DNA from: CAZOKO01 sp964580455
GTDB lineage: Bacteria > Desulfobacterota > WTBG01
NCBI GenBank assembly: GCA_964580455.1
Contig: CAZOKO010000010.1
Coordinates: 1-38,921, forward strand
Length of the DNA: 38,921 bases
Reading direction: 5' to 3'
The notes below the pieces were generated by a model, which saw only the letters and a list, made by a program, of their open reading frames with translations, was not told where the DNA came from and made no database searches. Below, piece by piece: positions 7,481 through 16,763 of the stretch; position 1 is the stretch's first letter, and the number at the start of each line of letters is the position of its first letter. The translations under genes and the position numbers were made by a program.

Positions 7481-8833
7481 ATGGGAATCTCCAACCATAA
7501 AATTCCTCCTCAAAATATTGAAGCAGAGCAATCTGTGTTAGGTAGTATATTACTGGAAAACGAAGCGATCAGCAGTGTTTTAGAGACACTGATTGCTGAA
7601 GAATTTTACCGTGAATCCCACCGCAGGATCTTTCTTTCCATGATCGAACTCTTCGAGAAAAATGAACCTATAGACCTTATTACACTGACTAATGTGTTAA
7701 AAAGCAAGAATCAACTGGATGATGTGGGAGGAGGGACTTATCTGGCATCTCTGGTTGATAGTATACCTACCACTGCCAACATTATATACTATACTAAGAT
7801 TGTAAAAGAGAAAGCCATCTTGCGGAGATTAATCGATACGGCGACTGAAATTATTGCCCGGGGGTATGAAGATGGAGGGGATGTGGCAGATTTGCTGGAT
7901 CAGGCCGAGAGAAACATCTTTCAAATTACCGAGACCCAGATTAAACCTTCCTTTTATGACATAAAGAGTCTTTTGAAGGAGAGTTTTAAAACCATTGAGA
8001 AACTTTACGAAAGCAGGGAAATAGTTACAGGAGTTCCTGCCGGTTTTGATGAAATCGATAAACTTACTTCGGGGTTTCAACCTTCTGAACTTATTATTAT
8101 AGCGGGACGACCCAGTATGGGTAAGACTGCTTTTTCCCTCAACATTGCCCAGTATGTTGCAATTGAAAAGAAAATCCCTGTTGCCATATTTTCCTTAGAG
8201 ATGTCTAAAGAACAATTGGTTTTAAGGATGCTTTGTTCTGAGGCTAGAGTTGATGCTCACAGGCTGAGAAGTGGATTCCTGGGGGAAGCAGATTGGCCAA
8301 AATTAACCAGAGCTGCCGGCACTCTGTCTGATGCACCTATTTTTATCGATGATACTCCTGCTCTCTCTGTTCTGGAGATGAGGGCTAAATCGAGGAGGCT
8401 CATGGCAGAACATAAATTAGGTTTGGTAATAGTTGACTATTTACAGCTTATGCGGGGAAGGGGAACATTCAGTCAAAATATGGAGTCAAGGGTGCAGGAG
8501 ATTTCTGATATTTCCAGATCTCTTAAATCCCTGGCTAAGGAGTTAAATATACCTGTAGTTGCCTTATCTCAGTTGAATCGAAGAGTGGAGGAACGTCAGA
8601 ACAGAAGACCTCAGCTGGCCGACTTAAGAGATTCAGGAGCTATTGAGCAGGATGCAGATCTGATTACCTTTATTTACCGGGATGAGGTATATGATAGATC
8701 GGAGGATAATCCCAATAAAGGAATTGCTGAGATCATCATTGGCAAGCAAAGAAATGGTCCCGTAGGTGAGGTTAAACTGGCTTTTTTAGATAAATATGCC
8801 TCTTTTGAAAACCTTGCCTGGACTAAAGAGTGA
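7481..8833 (+). CDS. dnaB: Replicative DNA helicase DnaB
   Basis: A hexameric 5'-3' helicase that unwinds the replication fork, 450 residues. The N-terminal primase-binding domain (PPQNIEAEQSVLGS) is followed by a RecA-like core with Walker A GRPSMGKTAF (about residue 210), LVIVDYLQLM Walker B, and ALSQLNRRVEER plus QDADLITFIYRD further on. No intein interrupts the P-loop. Start is either GTG 7475 or ATG 7481; the ATG is preferred, with AGGG upstream. Confidence 0.96.
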   Translation: MGISNHKIPPQNIEAEQSVLGSILLENEAISSVLETLIAEEFYRESHRRIFLSMIELFEKNEPIDLITLTNVLKSKNQLDDVGGGTYLASLVDSIPTTANIIYYTKIVKEKAILRRLIDTATEIIARGYEDGGDVADLLDQAERNIFQITETQIKPSFYDIKSLLKESFKTIEKLYESREIVTGVPAGFDEIDKLTSGFQPSELIIIAGRPSMGKTAFSLNIAQYVAIEKKIPVAIFSLEMSKEQLVLRMLCSEARVDAHRLRSGFLGEADWPKLTRAAGTLSDAPIFIDDTPALSVLEMRAKSRRLMAEHKLGLVIVDYLQLMRGRGTFSQNMESRVQEISDISRSLKSLAKELNIPVVALSQLNRRVEERQNRRPQLADLRDSGAIEQDADLITFIYRDEVYDRSEDNPNKGIAEIIIGKQRNGPVGEVKLAFLDKYASFENLAWTKE

Positions 8834-9081
8834 AGTCTTTGCCCCCCCCCCTTCAATTTTATCATTCATTTTTTCCATCCTTGATAGAATATTTCTTGGG
8901 GTAACGTACCTGGCTTATAGGATAGTATCAGGTTTGAAGATTTAGGAATTGGGGAACTGATGTTCTTGATGCTGGATGGTGAAGAAATTTGCATGTTGAG
9001 TGAAACGTTCTTTAAAGGAAGTACTGTTTTAAACGCTGATACAGTTCTGGAAATAATGGTTTTAAGTTTTTGGAGATGTGT

Positions 9082-10167
9082 ATGATAGAAAGATTCTACG
9101 CAGTAATAATGGCAGGTGGGATGGGAGAGAGATTCTGGCCTCTCAGCAGTAAAGCGTTACCCAAACCTTTCCTTCCGCTCCTTAGGGATAAGACCATGAT
9201 TCAGGAAACAGTAGAGAGGACTAAGCTTCTGATTCCTGAAAAGAGAATTTTTGTTGTACTTTCCAGAGAACATCTATCCATAGCCCGGCAGCAGTTGCCA
9301 GAGATACCGATTGAAAACTTTATTTTAGAACCTTTTGGTAGAGATACTGCTGCCTGTATTGGTCTTGCTTCATTATATATAGGGAAGAAAGACAAAAATG
9401 CTTCCATGGTTGTACTTGCTGCTGATCATCTGATTAAAGAAGCAGGAGTTTTTTCCAGGACTATTACCAGTTCACTAAAATTCCTCACATCGAATGACTA
9501 TATTATTACCATTGGTATAAAGCCAACTCGTCCCGAAACAGGGTATGGTTATATTGAATTAGGTGAGAAGCTGGATTCTATCGGAGATCAAATGTTCTAC
9601 AGGGTTGGCAGGTTTGTGGAGAAGCCCACTTTATCGGTGGCAACTCATTACCTGAAGACAGGTCAGTATTACTGGAATAGCGGGATGTTTATATGGAGAA
9701 ACCCAACTATTCAAAAGTCATTATCTTTATATATGCCTCAATTGTGGAATGGCCTGATGCATATTAAGCAGAGCCTGGGAAGCAGTGAGGAGGAGATGGT
9801 TACGGAAAGGGAATTTTCTAAATTTAAGAGAGTTTCAATTGACTACGGGGTATTAGAGAAATCCACGCAGGCAGTAGTAGTTCCAGCCAACTTTAGCTGG
9901 GATGATGTGGGTACCTGGACTGCTTTGGAGAGGGTCTATAGTTTGGATGAATCTGGCAATGTAATAATGGGAAAGCATGTTGGGAAAGATACCCGCGACT
10001 GTATTGTTTTTAGTCAGGATCAGCTGGTTGCTACTTTGGGAGTCAAGGATTTAGTGATTGTTCAGGCAGAGGGTAAAATATTAGTATGCCATAAGGATAA
10101 GGCTCCCTTTTTGAAAGAAATAGTTCGTATGGTTGAAGAGGAAGGAAAACATACGGATAAAAAATAA
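9082..10167 (+). CDS. manC: Mannose-1-phosphate guanylyltransferase
   Basis: A 361-residue nucleotidyltransferase converting mannose-1-phosphate and GTP to GDP-mannose for glycans. The motif GGMGERFWPLSSKALPKPFL lies at residues 12-31, with GRFVEKP and WNSGMFIWR further on and NFSWDDVGTW near residue 275. Length matches the single-domain enzyme; the C-terminal phosphomannose isomerase domain of the bifunctional type is absent. Start ATG 9082 has GGAG 6 bases upstream; TTG 9070 and ATG 9076 are in frame but overlap that site. Its neighbours do not form a sugar operon. Confidence 0.88.
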   Translation: MIERFYAVIMAGGMGERFWPLSSKALPKPFLPLLRDKTMIQETVERTKLLIPEKRIFVVLSREHLSIARQQLPEIPIENFILEPFGRDTAACIGLASLYIGKKDKNASMVVLAADHLIKEAGVFSRTITSSLKFLTSNDYIITIGIKPTRPETGYGYIELGEKLDSIGDQMFYRVGRFVEKPTLSVATHYLKTGQYYWNSGMFIWRNPTIQKSLSLYMPQLWNGLMHIKQSLGSSEEEMVTEREFSKFKRVSIDYGVLEKSTQAVVVPANFSWDDVGTWTALERVYSLDESGNVIMGKHVGKDTRDCIVFSQDQLVATLGVKDLVIVQAEGKILVCHKDKAPFLKEIVRMVEEEGKHTDKK

Positions 10168-10197
10168 GATATTATTTAAAAATATTGATAACTTATA

Positions 10198-10226
10198 TTG
10201 ACATATCTTGTTTTAGTGATTATATT
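10198..10226 (+). promoter_or_regulatory. Sigma70-type promoter of dnaK
   Basis: TTGACA (10198-10203) and TATATT (10221-10226) with a 17-base spacer, about 100 bases before the dnaK ATG. No CIRCE-type inverted repeat is present in the leader. Confidence 0.75.
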
Positions 10227-10326
10227 TTACCAAGTTCAAAGGTATGGAGCAAGTCTATTGAACTGTTTTTTAATTAATAGGCACAAAAATGATAAGCAAA
10301 TCAACAAATAAGGAGGTAATGGTAAC

Positions 10327-12255
10327 ATGGCTAAGGCGATTGGCATAGATTTAGGTACTACCAACTCTGTTGTAGCGGTAATGGAGGGTGGAGAACCTAA
10401 AGTCATAATAAATGAGGAAGGAAGCCGGTTGACCCCATCGGTAGTGGCTTTTACTAAAGATGGGGAAATACTGGTGGGTCAGGTGGCTAAAAGGCAGGCG
10501 GTAACCAATCCTGAGAATACTGTTTTTTCCATAAAGCGGTTTATGGGCAGAAAATACGACGAGGTTAATGAAGAGATGAAGATGGTGCCGTATGAGGTAA
10601 TTAAGGCTTCTAACGGGGATGCTCGTGTTAAGATCATGGGCAAGGAATACTCTCCACCAGAGATCTCTGCTAAAACATTACAGAAATTGAAAAAATCTGC
10701 GGAGGCTTATTTGGGTACAGAGGTAAAGGATGCAGTGGTTACGGTTCCGGCATATTTTAATGATAGCCAGAGACAAGCAACCAAAGATGCAGGAAAGATT
10801 GCAGGTTTAAATGTTTTAAGGATTATCAATGAACCTACTGCTTCAGCGCTGGCTTATGGACTGGATAAGAAGAAAGACGAGAAGATTGCTGTTTATGATT
10901 TTGGGGGTGGTACCTTTGATATATCCATCCTGGAAGTAGGTGATAATGTAGTTGAGGTTAAAGCAACCAATGGTGATACCCATTTGGGTGGTGATAATAT
11001 GGATCAGAGGATAATTGACTGGCTGGTTGCTGAATTCAAGAAGGATCAGGGCATTGATCTAAGCAAAGATAATATGGCTTTACAGAGATTGAAGGAAGCT
11101 GCTGAGAAAGCCAAGATAGAGCTATCCAGTACTATGGAAACAGAAATCAACCTTCCTTTTATTACGGCAGATGCCGCTGGCCCTAAACATCTCAATATTA
11201 AGTTGGCCAGAGCCAGATTCGAACAAATGGTAGAGGACATCATAGAGAGATCTCATAGACCATGTGAGACTGCCCTGTCTGATTCCAAACTGCAAAAGTC
11301 TGATATTAATGAAGCAATTCTGGTGGGAGGATCAACACGGGTTCCCAGAGTACAGGAGCTAATGAAGGAATTATTTGGTAAGGAGCCTCATAAGGGAGTT
11401 AATCCTGATGAGGTAGTGGCACTGGGGGCAGCCGTTCAGGCAGGCGTTTTGGCAGGAGAGGTAAAAGATGTATTGTTATTGGATGTAACCCCTTTAACCC
11501 TGGGTATCGAAACGCTGGGAAGTGTCCGCACCAAACTGATTGAAAAAAATACTACTATTCCTACCAGGAAGAGCGAGATTTTCACTACTGCTGCTGATGG
11601 TCAGACGAGTGTTGAGATTCATGTTCTCCAAGGTGAACGAGAAATGGCTCGAGATAACAGGACACTGGGCAGATTTAATCTGGTTGGAGTACCTCCGGCT
11701 CCTCGAGGAGTGCCTCAGATTGAGGTGACCTTCGATATTGACGCAAATGGAATTGTTAATGTATCTGCAAAAGATTTGGGTACCGGAAAAGAGCAGAAAA
11801 TTACTATAACTGCCTCCAGTGGGATTAATGAAGAAGAGATTGAAAAGATGGTGAAAGACGCTGAACTTCATGCGGAAGAAGATAAGAGAAAAAAGGAGGA
11901 AGTGGAGGTTAGAAATCAGGCAGATACCCTGATTTACAATACAGAGAAGGTTTTAAAAGAGAATAAAGATAAGTTGTCGGAAACTGATGTCAAAGCGGTG
12001 GAAGATGCCATTAAAGATACAAAAGCGGCTGTGGAAAGTGGAGATGTTAATCAAATAAAGGAGAAGATGGAAATCCTTACTAAAGCATCTCACCAGCTTG
12101 CAGAGGTGATGTATAAACAAGCACAGTCGCAGCAGGCACAGCAGGATCAGACGCAACCCCCTCCTCCCCCCAATGATGGTAGTGGTAGTGCTCAAACTGA
12201 GAAGGAGAAGGATGAGGATGTTGTGGATGCTGAATTTGAGGATGCCAGTAAATAA
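10327..12255 (+). CDS. dnaK: Chaperone DnaK (Hsp70)
   Basis: A full-length 642-residue Hsp70. The ATPase domain has GIDLGTTNSVVAVMEGG, a phosphate-binding VYDFGGGTFDISIL and VGGSTRVPRVQ. The substrate-binding domain carries DVTPLTLGIETLG and the linker VLLLDVTPL. A Gln/Pro-rich tail precedes the canonical EDVVDAEFED terminus. It folds client proteins with DnaJ and GrpE, but neither grpE nor dnaJ is adjacent. AAGGAGG sits about 9 bases before ATG 10327. A terminator-like hairpin follows at 12532. Confidence 0.98.
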   Translation: MAKAIGIDLGTTNSVVAVMEGGEPKVIINEEGSRLTPSVVAFTKDGEILVGQVAKRQAVTNPENTVFSIKRFMGRKYDEVNEEMKMVPYEVIKASNGDARVKIMGKEYSPPEISAKTLQKLKKSAEAYLGTEVKDAVVTVPAYFNDSQRQATKDAGKIAGLNVLRIINEPTASALAYGLDKKKDEKIAVYDFGGGTFDISILEVGDNVVEVKATNGDTHLGGDNMDQRIIDWLVAEFKKDQGIDLSKDNMALQRLKEAAEKAKIELSSTMETEINLPFITADAAGPKHLNIKLARARFEQMVEDIIERSHRPCETALSDSKLQKSDINEAILVGGSTRVPRVQELMKELFGKEPHKGVNPDEVVALGAAVQAGVLAGEVKDVLLLDVTPLTLGIETLGSVRTKLIEKNTTIPTRKSEIFTTAADGQTSVEIHVLQGEREMARDNRTLGRFNLVGVPPAPRGVPQIEVTFDIDANGIVNVSAKDLGTGKEQKITITASSGINEEEIEKMVKDAELHAEEDKRKKEEVEVRNQADTLIYNTEKVLKENKDKLSETDVKAVEDAIKDTKAAVESGDVNQIKEKMEILTKASHQLAEVMYKQAQSQQAQQDQTQPPPPPNDGSGSAQTEKEKDEDVVDAEFEDASK

Positions 12256-12332
12256 GCATCTTGGCAATTCTACAATTTATTGAAGTTAAAGTTATTTCTT
12301 TGCGATTGTTAAGCTTACCCTACTCATGGAAT

Positions 12333-12461
12333 GTTGGAATAGTGGAATAATGATAAATGTGGAATCCGTTACGAGTTGCGGGTTGAGAAGAAAGAATATT
12401 ATTGAACCCTTAACATATAACTTGCAACCTGTATAAAACCCACCATTCCATTACTCCAATT
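12333..12461. repeat. Palindromic repeat downstream of dnaK
   Basis: An outer arm TTGGAATAGTGGAATAATG (from 12334) is imperfectly complementary to CCATTCCATTACTCCAATTG (to 12461). The inside carries GTTACGAGTTGCGGGTT and AACTTGCAACCTG. It is a non-coding, MITE-like repeat; family membership needs a genome search. Confidence 0.5.
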
Positions 12462-12531
12462 GCTTAAGCGAAACTTAAGATAAGTTCACTTTTTTTGTGA
12501 AATCCCAGCCTCACTAAATTTCATGAGGAAT

Positions 12532-12555
12532 CTCTTTTTGAAAAGAGGTTTTTTT
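12532..12555 (+). terminator. Intrinsic terminator after dnaK
   Basis: Stem CTCTTTT/AAAAGAG (12532-12547) is followed by GTTTTTTT (12548-12555). A second small stem CCTCA/TGAGG precedes it (about 12509-12528). It probably ends the dnaK transcript before the phosphatidyltransferase gene. Confidence 0.65.
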
Positions 12556-12586
12556 ACACGGTGAGGGAGCTTAAGAGCTGGTAGGG

Positions 12587-13195
12587 ATGAGGAGTGTGAT
12601 GATAAGTTCTAAAATTGGACATCGTTTAGATTCTCCCATCTCTAAACTCATAAAGTTAATTTTTAAAACCAACAACTTAAACCCCACTTACTTTACACTG
12701 CTGGGTCTGCTTGTTAATGTTTTTGCTGCAGGTGCTTTTATTTGCGGAAAATGGTTAGTGGCAGGTCTTTTAATTCTAGCAGCAGGGTTCTTTGACATGC
12801 TGGATGGTGCTGTTGCCCGCACTTTCGGTAGAGTCACTAAGTATGGTGGCTTTCTTGATTCAGTTATCGATCGCTATTCTGATTTAGTCCTTTTAATCGG
12901 GTTGATTATCTATTATGCCAGTAACCATAATATGCACTTACTTACGCTGACTGCTATTGTTTCAATTGGTACTATTTTAATACCTTACACCAGAGCTCGT
13001 GCAGAAGTTTTTATTCCCCATTGTGATGTTGGGATCATGGAAAGAGCGGAACGTATCATTTTACTGGCAGCAGGAGGTATTTTTCAGTGTGTCTTTAATA
13101 TAATGCCTATAGTGTTATGGATTTTAGCCATTTTTACCCACCTCACTGTTTTCCACCGCATCTATTTTACCTGGAAGGAAGCACAGAAATTGTAG
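12587..13195 (+). CDS. CDP-alcohol phosphatidyltransferase family membrane protein
   Basis: A 202-residue integral membrane enzyme with the family signature D-x2-D-G-x2-A-R-x8-G-x3-D-x3-D, read here as DMLDGAVAR and then GGFLDSVIDR. Several hydrophobic helices follow. Such enzymes transfer a phosphatidyl group from CDP-diacylglycerol to an alcohol such as glycerol-3-phosphate or inositol phosphate. The acceptor cannot be told from sequence; a PgsA-like or phosphatidylinositol-phosphate-synthase-like role is possible. ATG 12587 and ATG 12599 are both plausible starts; GGAG lies just before the second. Confidence 0.85.
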   Translation: MRSVMISSKIGHRLDSPISKLIKLIFKTNNLNPTYFTLLGLLVNVFAAGAFICGKWLVAGLLILAAGFFDMLDGAVARTFGRVTKYGGFLDSVIDRYSDLVLLIGLIIYYASNHNMHLLTLTAIVSIGTILIPYTRARAEVFIPHCDVGIMERAERIILLAAGGIFQCVFNIMPIVLWILAIFTHLTVFHRIYFTWKEAQKL

Positions 13196-13367
13196 GTTTT
13201 AAATGAGGGAGCTTTTCCACAAAAGAAGTTTTATAAAAAGGTTCTCAAGTTTTCACCCTTTTTATTCGATTTAAGGAATGTTTAGTGGCTCCCATAGTGA
13301 AGAATATGAAGCTATTTAAATTAGGTGTTTGATCTGTTGTTATTTTGGGAGGAAAGGACGACAGTAC

Positions 13368-14213
13368 ATGGGAAGTCAGTTAAAGACAACGCTGTTACTG
13401 GGAAGTTTGACAGGATTAATTGTATTAATTGGCAGATATTTTGGTGGAAATTCAGGAATGGTTATAGCCTTTATTTTTGCCATTCTGATGAACTTTGGTA
13501 GTTACTGGTTTTCTGACAAGGTTGTTCTCAGATTGTATAAAGCACGTAAGCTTTCTTCTCAGGAAGCCCCTGAGCTTTATGCACTGGTTAGCAGACTAGC
13601 ACAATCTGCATCTCTGCCCATGCCGAGAATATGCCTGATTCCGTCAGAAGCACCTAATGCCTTTGCCACTGGCAGGAATCCCCAGCATGCAGTAATAGCC
13701 GTTACTCAGGGTATTTTAAGGCTGCTTAATACCTCCGAGTTAGAAGGCGTGCTGGCTCATGAAATAGCCCACATAAAGGACCGGGATATATTGATCAGCT
13801 CTATTGCTGCAACACTGGCAGGTGTTATTATGATGATTGCCAGTATGGCCAGGTGGGCTGCAATTTTTGGAGGTCTGGGTGGGAGTGATGATGATGACGG
13901 AGGAATTTTAGGGTTTATAGTATTAGCCTTTTTAGCCCCTTTGGCAGCGATCGTTATTCAGCTGGCAATTTCCCGTTCAAGAGAGTATTTAGCTGATTCG
14001 ACCGGAGCAAAGATTGCAGGAAACCCTCTAGGGTTGGCTTCTGCATTGGAAAAGCTTGATTATGCTTCTAAAAAGATGCCTCTAAAGGTAAATCCTGCTA
14101 CCTCACATCTTTTTATTGTTAACCCCTTATCAGGGAAATCTTTTAAAAGTTTGTTCAGTACGCACCCTCCAGTAGCTGAGAGGGTAAAGAGGCTCAGAAG
14201 CCTTAGGCAGTGA
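13368..14213 (+). CDS. htpX: HtpX-family membrane zinc metalloprotease
   Basis: A 281-residue inner-membrane M48 protease. Two N-terminal hydrophobic segments (about 8-45) precede the catalytic motif HEIAH, with the third zinc ligand expected in SREYLADSTGA; two further hydrophobic segments lie between them. HtpX degrades misfolded membrane proteins and is often stress-regulated. The start at ATG 13368 is preceded by AAAGGA; the in-frame ATG at 13329 would add 13 residues not typical of HtpX. It sits directly before the Clp gene. Confidence 0.93.
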   Translation: MGSQLKTTLLLGSLTGLIVLIGRYFGGNSGMVIAFIFAILMNFGSYWFSDKVVLRLYKARKLSSQEAPELYALVSRLAQSASLPMPRICLIPSEAPNAFATGRNPQHAVIAVTQGILRLLNTSELEGVLAHEIAHIKDRDILISSIAATLAGVIMMIASMARWAAIFGGLGGSDDDDGGILGFIVLAFLAPLAAIVIQLAISRSREYLADSTGAKIAGNPLGLASALEKLDYASKKMPLKVNPATSHLFIVNPLSGKSFKSLFSTHPPVAERVKRLRSLRQ

Positions 14214-14252
14214 TAAAGTGGTGTAATGTTAATGTGAAAAGGATGTTTTTTG

Positions 14253-16526
14253 ATGATTGATGTAGGTAATTATAAGGATTATTTATCTGGAAAAGCTGGA
14301 AAAATATTAAACATAGCCTTAGAAGAGTCAAAAAAGAGGCAGCATAGTCATCTGGGTGTGGAGCATCTTTTTCTCGCCTTTTCTCGGGTAGAAAATACCT
14401 TCTTTCGGGAAGTGATGTTTGATCTGGATCTTAATCCTCAAATGGTCTTAAAACATGTGGATCAGTACCTTGATTCTTCGGTTGAATACCTGGGTGTAGG
14501 AATACGTGTTACTTCTGCTACTAAGAATATTTTACGGCTGGCATGGAAAGAAGCCCAACACTTTGGAAGAAAATTGATAGAACCTACGGATATTTTTATT
14601 GCCTTTTTTCAGGAGGATGGAGGCATTCCATCAAAAATACTTAGTGATTTAGGTGTGGATAACAACAGAGTGCTGCAAACGGCTATCCTGAAGGTTAGAG
14701 TTTTAGAAAGGGAGAGGGAGAAATATACAAAGAAGTTTGAACTGCCTGCTCACCTGAAATATTTTGGGGTTAATCTGAACAAGCTGGCTCGATTGGATAA
14801 ACTGCCACTTGTTATTGGCAGGGATGGGGAAATCAATCAGGCGATTGAGATTCTCTGCCATCGGCAGACTTCTAATTCGGTCATGATTATTGGTGAACCG
14901 GGGGTTGGAAAAACTGCCCTGGTGGAGGGGTTAGCCAGAAAGCTTGAGTTAGAACCCGAGAGTGTTCCTGCACGATTGAGGGATTACCAGATTGTAAATC
15001 TTCAGATGAATACCATTGTAGCCGGTACTATGTTTAGAGGAATGTTTGAGGACCGAATTGAGAAGATTATCAATGAATTAAAAGAAGCTAAAAATCTCAT
15101 TCTGTTTATAGATGAAGCACATACTATTATCGGAGCAGGATCGGCTTTAGGAGTAAATGCTGATGCTGCTAATATTTTTAAATCTACCCTGGCTCGAGGC
15201 GAGGTCCAGATTATAGGTGCTACAACTGCTGCAGAATATAAGATATATATTCAGGAGGACGAAGCTTTAGCTCGTCGGTTCAGGGTAATTGATCTTAAAG
15301 AATCATCAATAGAGGATACGGAGAAAATTCTTGCCGGAGTTCGCCCCCGCCTGGAGAAAAATTACAATGTGAAAATATCTGATGAGGCTCTGGAGACGGT
15401 ACTGGAATTGTCACCCCGTTATATGCATTCCTTAAGATTACCTGATAAGCCCATTTCCTGGCTTGATACAGCTTGTGTTAAAGTAGAGATTAATCGTCCA
15501 GATGACTTCGTTCGTCCGAAAGATGTTACCGAGGTGATTTCTCAGACGACCAGAGTACCATTAGATATGGTTTACAGGGATACAACAGATAGGTTTAGCA
15601 CGATGGAGGAAGATTTGGCAGGAAGGGTAGTGGGACAGAAAGAGGCTATTAACTCTCTGGCAAAGCACCTTCGATTAAATAAGGGACCACTAAAGGAAAA
15701 ATTTGAAAGGCCTGATGGTGTGCTGCTCTTTCTGGGACCGACTGGAGTAGGCAAGACCGAACTGGCAAAGGCACTGGCTGAATTTCTCTTTGGAGATGAA
15801 AAAAAGATGATTCGACTGGACATGTCGGAATACAAGGATTCCACTGTTGCTGTAGACAAGCTGATTGGCATGCCGCGGGGAATTGTTGGTTCTGAAAGAG
15901 GAGGTGTTTTGACTAACCAGGTCAGGGATAATCCCTATACTGTTGTCCTGTTAGATGAGGTAGAAAAGGCGAACCCCTATGTTTTGAATTTATTTCTTCA
16001 GGTTTTTGATGAAGGATGGTTAACTGATGGTAGGGGCAAGAGGGTTTATTTCAGTGATGCTGTGATTGTTATGACTTCTAATTTGGGCTCCAGTGAATTT
16101 AGAAATTTAACTAAGCCCATGGGTTTTTTAACTGACTCTCAAGCCCTCACCTCAGTGAAAAGAACAGTGATGAAGGAAGTGGAAAATACCTTTTCTCCAG
16201 AATTCTTGAATCGAATTGATGATATCATTGTCTTTTCACCATTAACAAAGGAAGAAGTGAAGGAAATTGCAAAGATGTATCTGGACAGGATTAATCAACA
16301 GATGAAACCCATGGGGAAGTTGATGAGTATTACTGAAGAAGCGATTGATTATTTGGTTGAAGTTGGATTTAATCCCAAGTATGGGGCGCGGTTCCTTAAA
16401 AGGACTATCGATGAAAAAGTAAAAATTCCACTCACACTTAAGTGGAAAGAAGGAAATGAGTTTATAGTGGATGCAAGAGAAGGTGAAATATGGGTAGAAA
16501 GTAGTGAGGAGATGGTATTGGTATAA
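14253..16526 (+). CDS. ClpA/ClpC-type AAA+ unfoldase without a middle domain
   Basis: A 757-residue double-ring AAA+ protein. Residues 1-145 form a Clp_N domain (HSHLGVEHLFLAF; KLIEPTDIFIAFF). The first AAA+ module has Walker A GEPGVGKT (about 214-221) and LFIDEAHTIIGAG; the second has GPTGVGKT (about 495-502) and VLLDEVEKANP. There is no long M-domain as in ClpB or ClpC. A KPMGF tripeptide (about 623-625) sits where ClpA/ClpC have the IGL/VGF loop that docks ClpP, so degradation with ClpP is likely. The second-module pore loop reads GIVG rather than GYVG, replacing the usual tyrosine. ClpP and ClpS genes are not in the window. Confidence 0.9.
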   Translation: MIDVGNYKDYLSGKAGKILNIALEESKKRQHSHLGVEHLFLAFSRVENTFFREVMFDLDLNPQMVLKHVDQYLDSSVEYLGVGIRVTSATKNILRLAWKEAQHFGRKLIEPTDIFIAFFQEDGGIPSKILSDLGVDNNRVLQTAILKVRVLEREREKYTKKFELPAHLKYFGVNLNKLARLDKLPLVIGRDGEINQAIEILCHRQTSNSVMIIGEPGVGKTALVEGLARKLELEPESVPARLRDYQIVNLQMNTIVAGTMFRGMFEDRIEKIINELKEAKNLILFIDEAHTIIGAGSALGVNADAANIFKSTLARGEVQIIGATTAAEYKIYIQEDEALARRFRVIDLKESSIEDTEKILAGVRPRLEKNYNVKISDEALETVLELSPRYMHSLRLPDKPISWLDTACVKVEINRPDDFVRPKDVTEVISQTTRVPLDMVYRDTTDRFSTMEEDLAGRVVGQKEAINSLAKHLRLNKGPLKEKFERPDGVLLFLGPTGVGKTELAKALAEFLFGDEKKMIRLDMSEYKDSTVAVDKLIGMPRGIVGSERGGVLTNQVRDNPYTVVLLDEVEKANPYVLNLFLQVFDEGWLTDGRGKRVYFSDAVIVMTSNLGSSEFRNLTKPMGFLTDSQALTSVKRTVMKEVENTFSPEFLNRIDDIIVFSPLTKEEVKEIAKMYLDRINQQMKPMGKLMSITEEAIDYLVEVGFNPKYGARFLKRTIDEKVKIPLTLKWKEGNEFIVDAREGEIWVESSEEMVLV

Positions 16527-16543
16527 TGGCACTTATGTTTTTT

Positions 16544-16746
16544 GGACGCAGATGAACCCCGTTAGATAGTTAGCCTGGGGCTTTTTACAGATTCATCCAG
16601 TAGAATAACGAAGTTATATTACAGGGTAAACTAAGTTCTGAAATTTTATCTAACGGGGTGAACGCAGATTGTTAAGATTTTAGACCAGTACACGAGGAAA
16701 CTCTGAAGAAATATTTTTCTGCGTTTATCTGCGAAAATCTGCGTCC
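16544..16746. repeat. Nested palindromic CGCAGAT repeat element
   Basis: Outer inverted ends GGACGCAGAT (16544-16553) and ATCTGCGTCC (16737-16746) bound 203 bp. Inside, AACCCCGTTAGATA (16555-16568) pairs with TATCTAACGGGGT (16647-16659), so one palindrome nests in another. The right end, CTGCGAAAATCTGCGTCCTA, recurs before argH at 31187-31206. No coding capacity. Confidence 0.7.
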
Positions 16747-16763
16747 TATTTTAAGGAGAAATC

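Noticed and set aside
7481..8833. Intein in dnaB
   Set aside because: The P-loop and downstream motifs are continuous and length is normal.
11494..11871. Long minus-strand frame opposite dnaK
   Set aside because: Frames antisense to dnaK are a known codon-bias artefact. There is no ribosome binding site or recognisable protein, and dnaK itself is intact.
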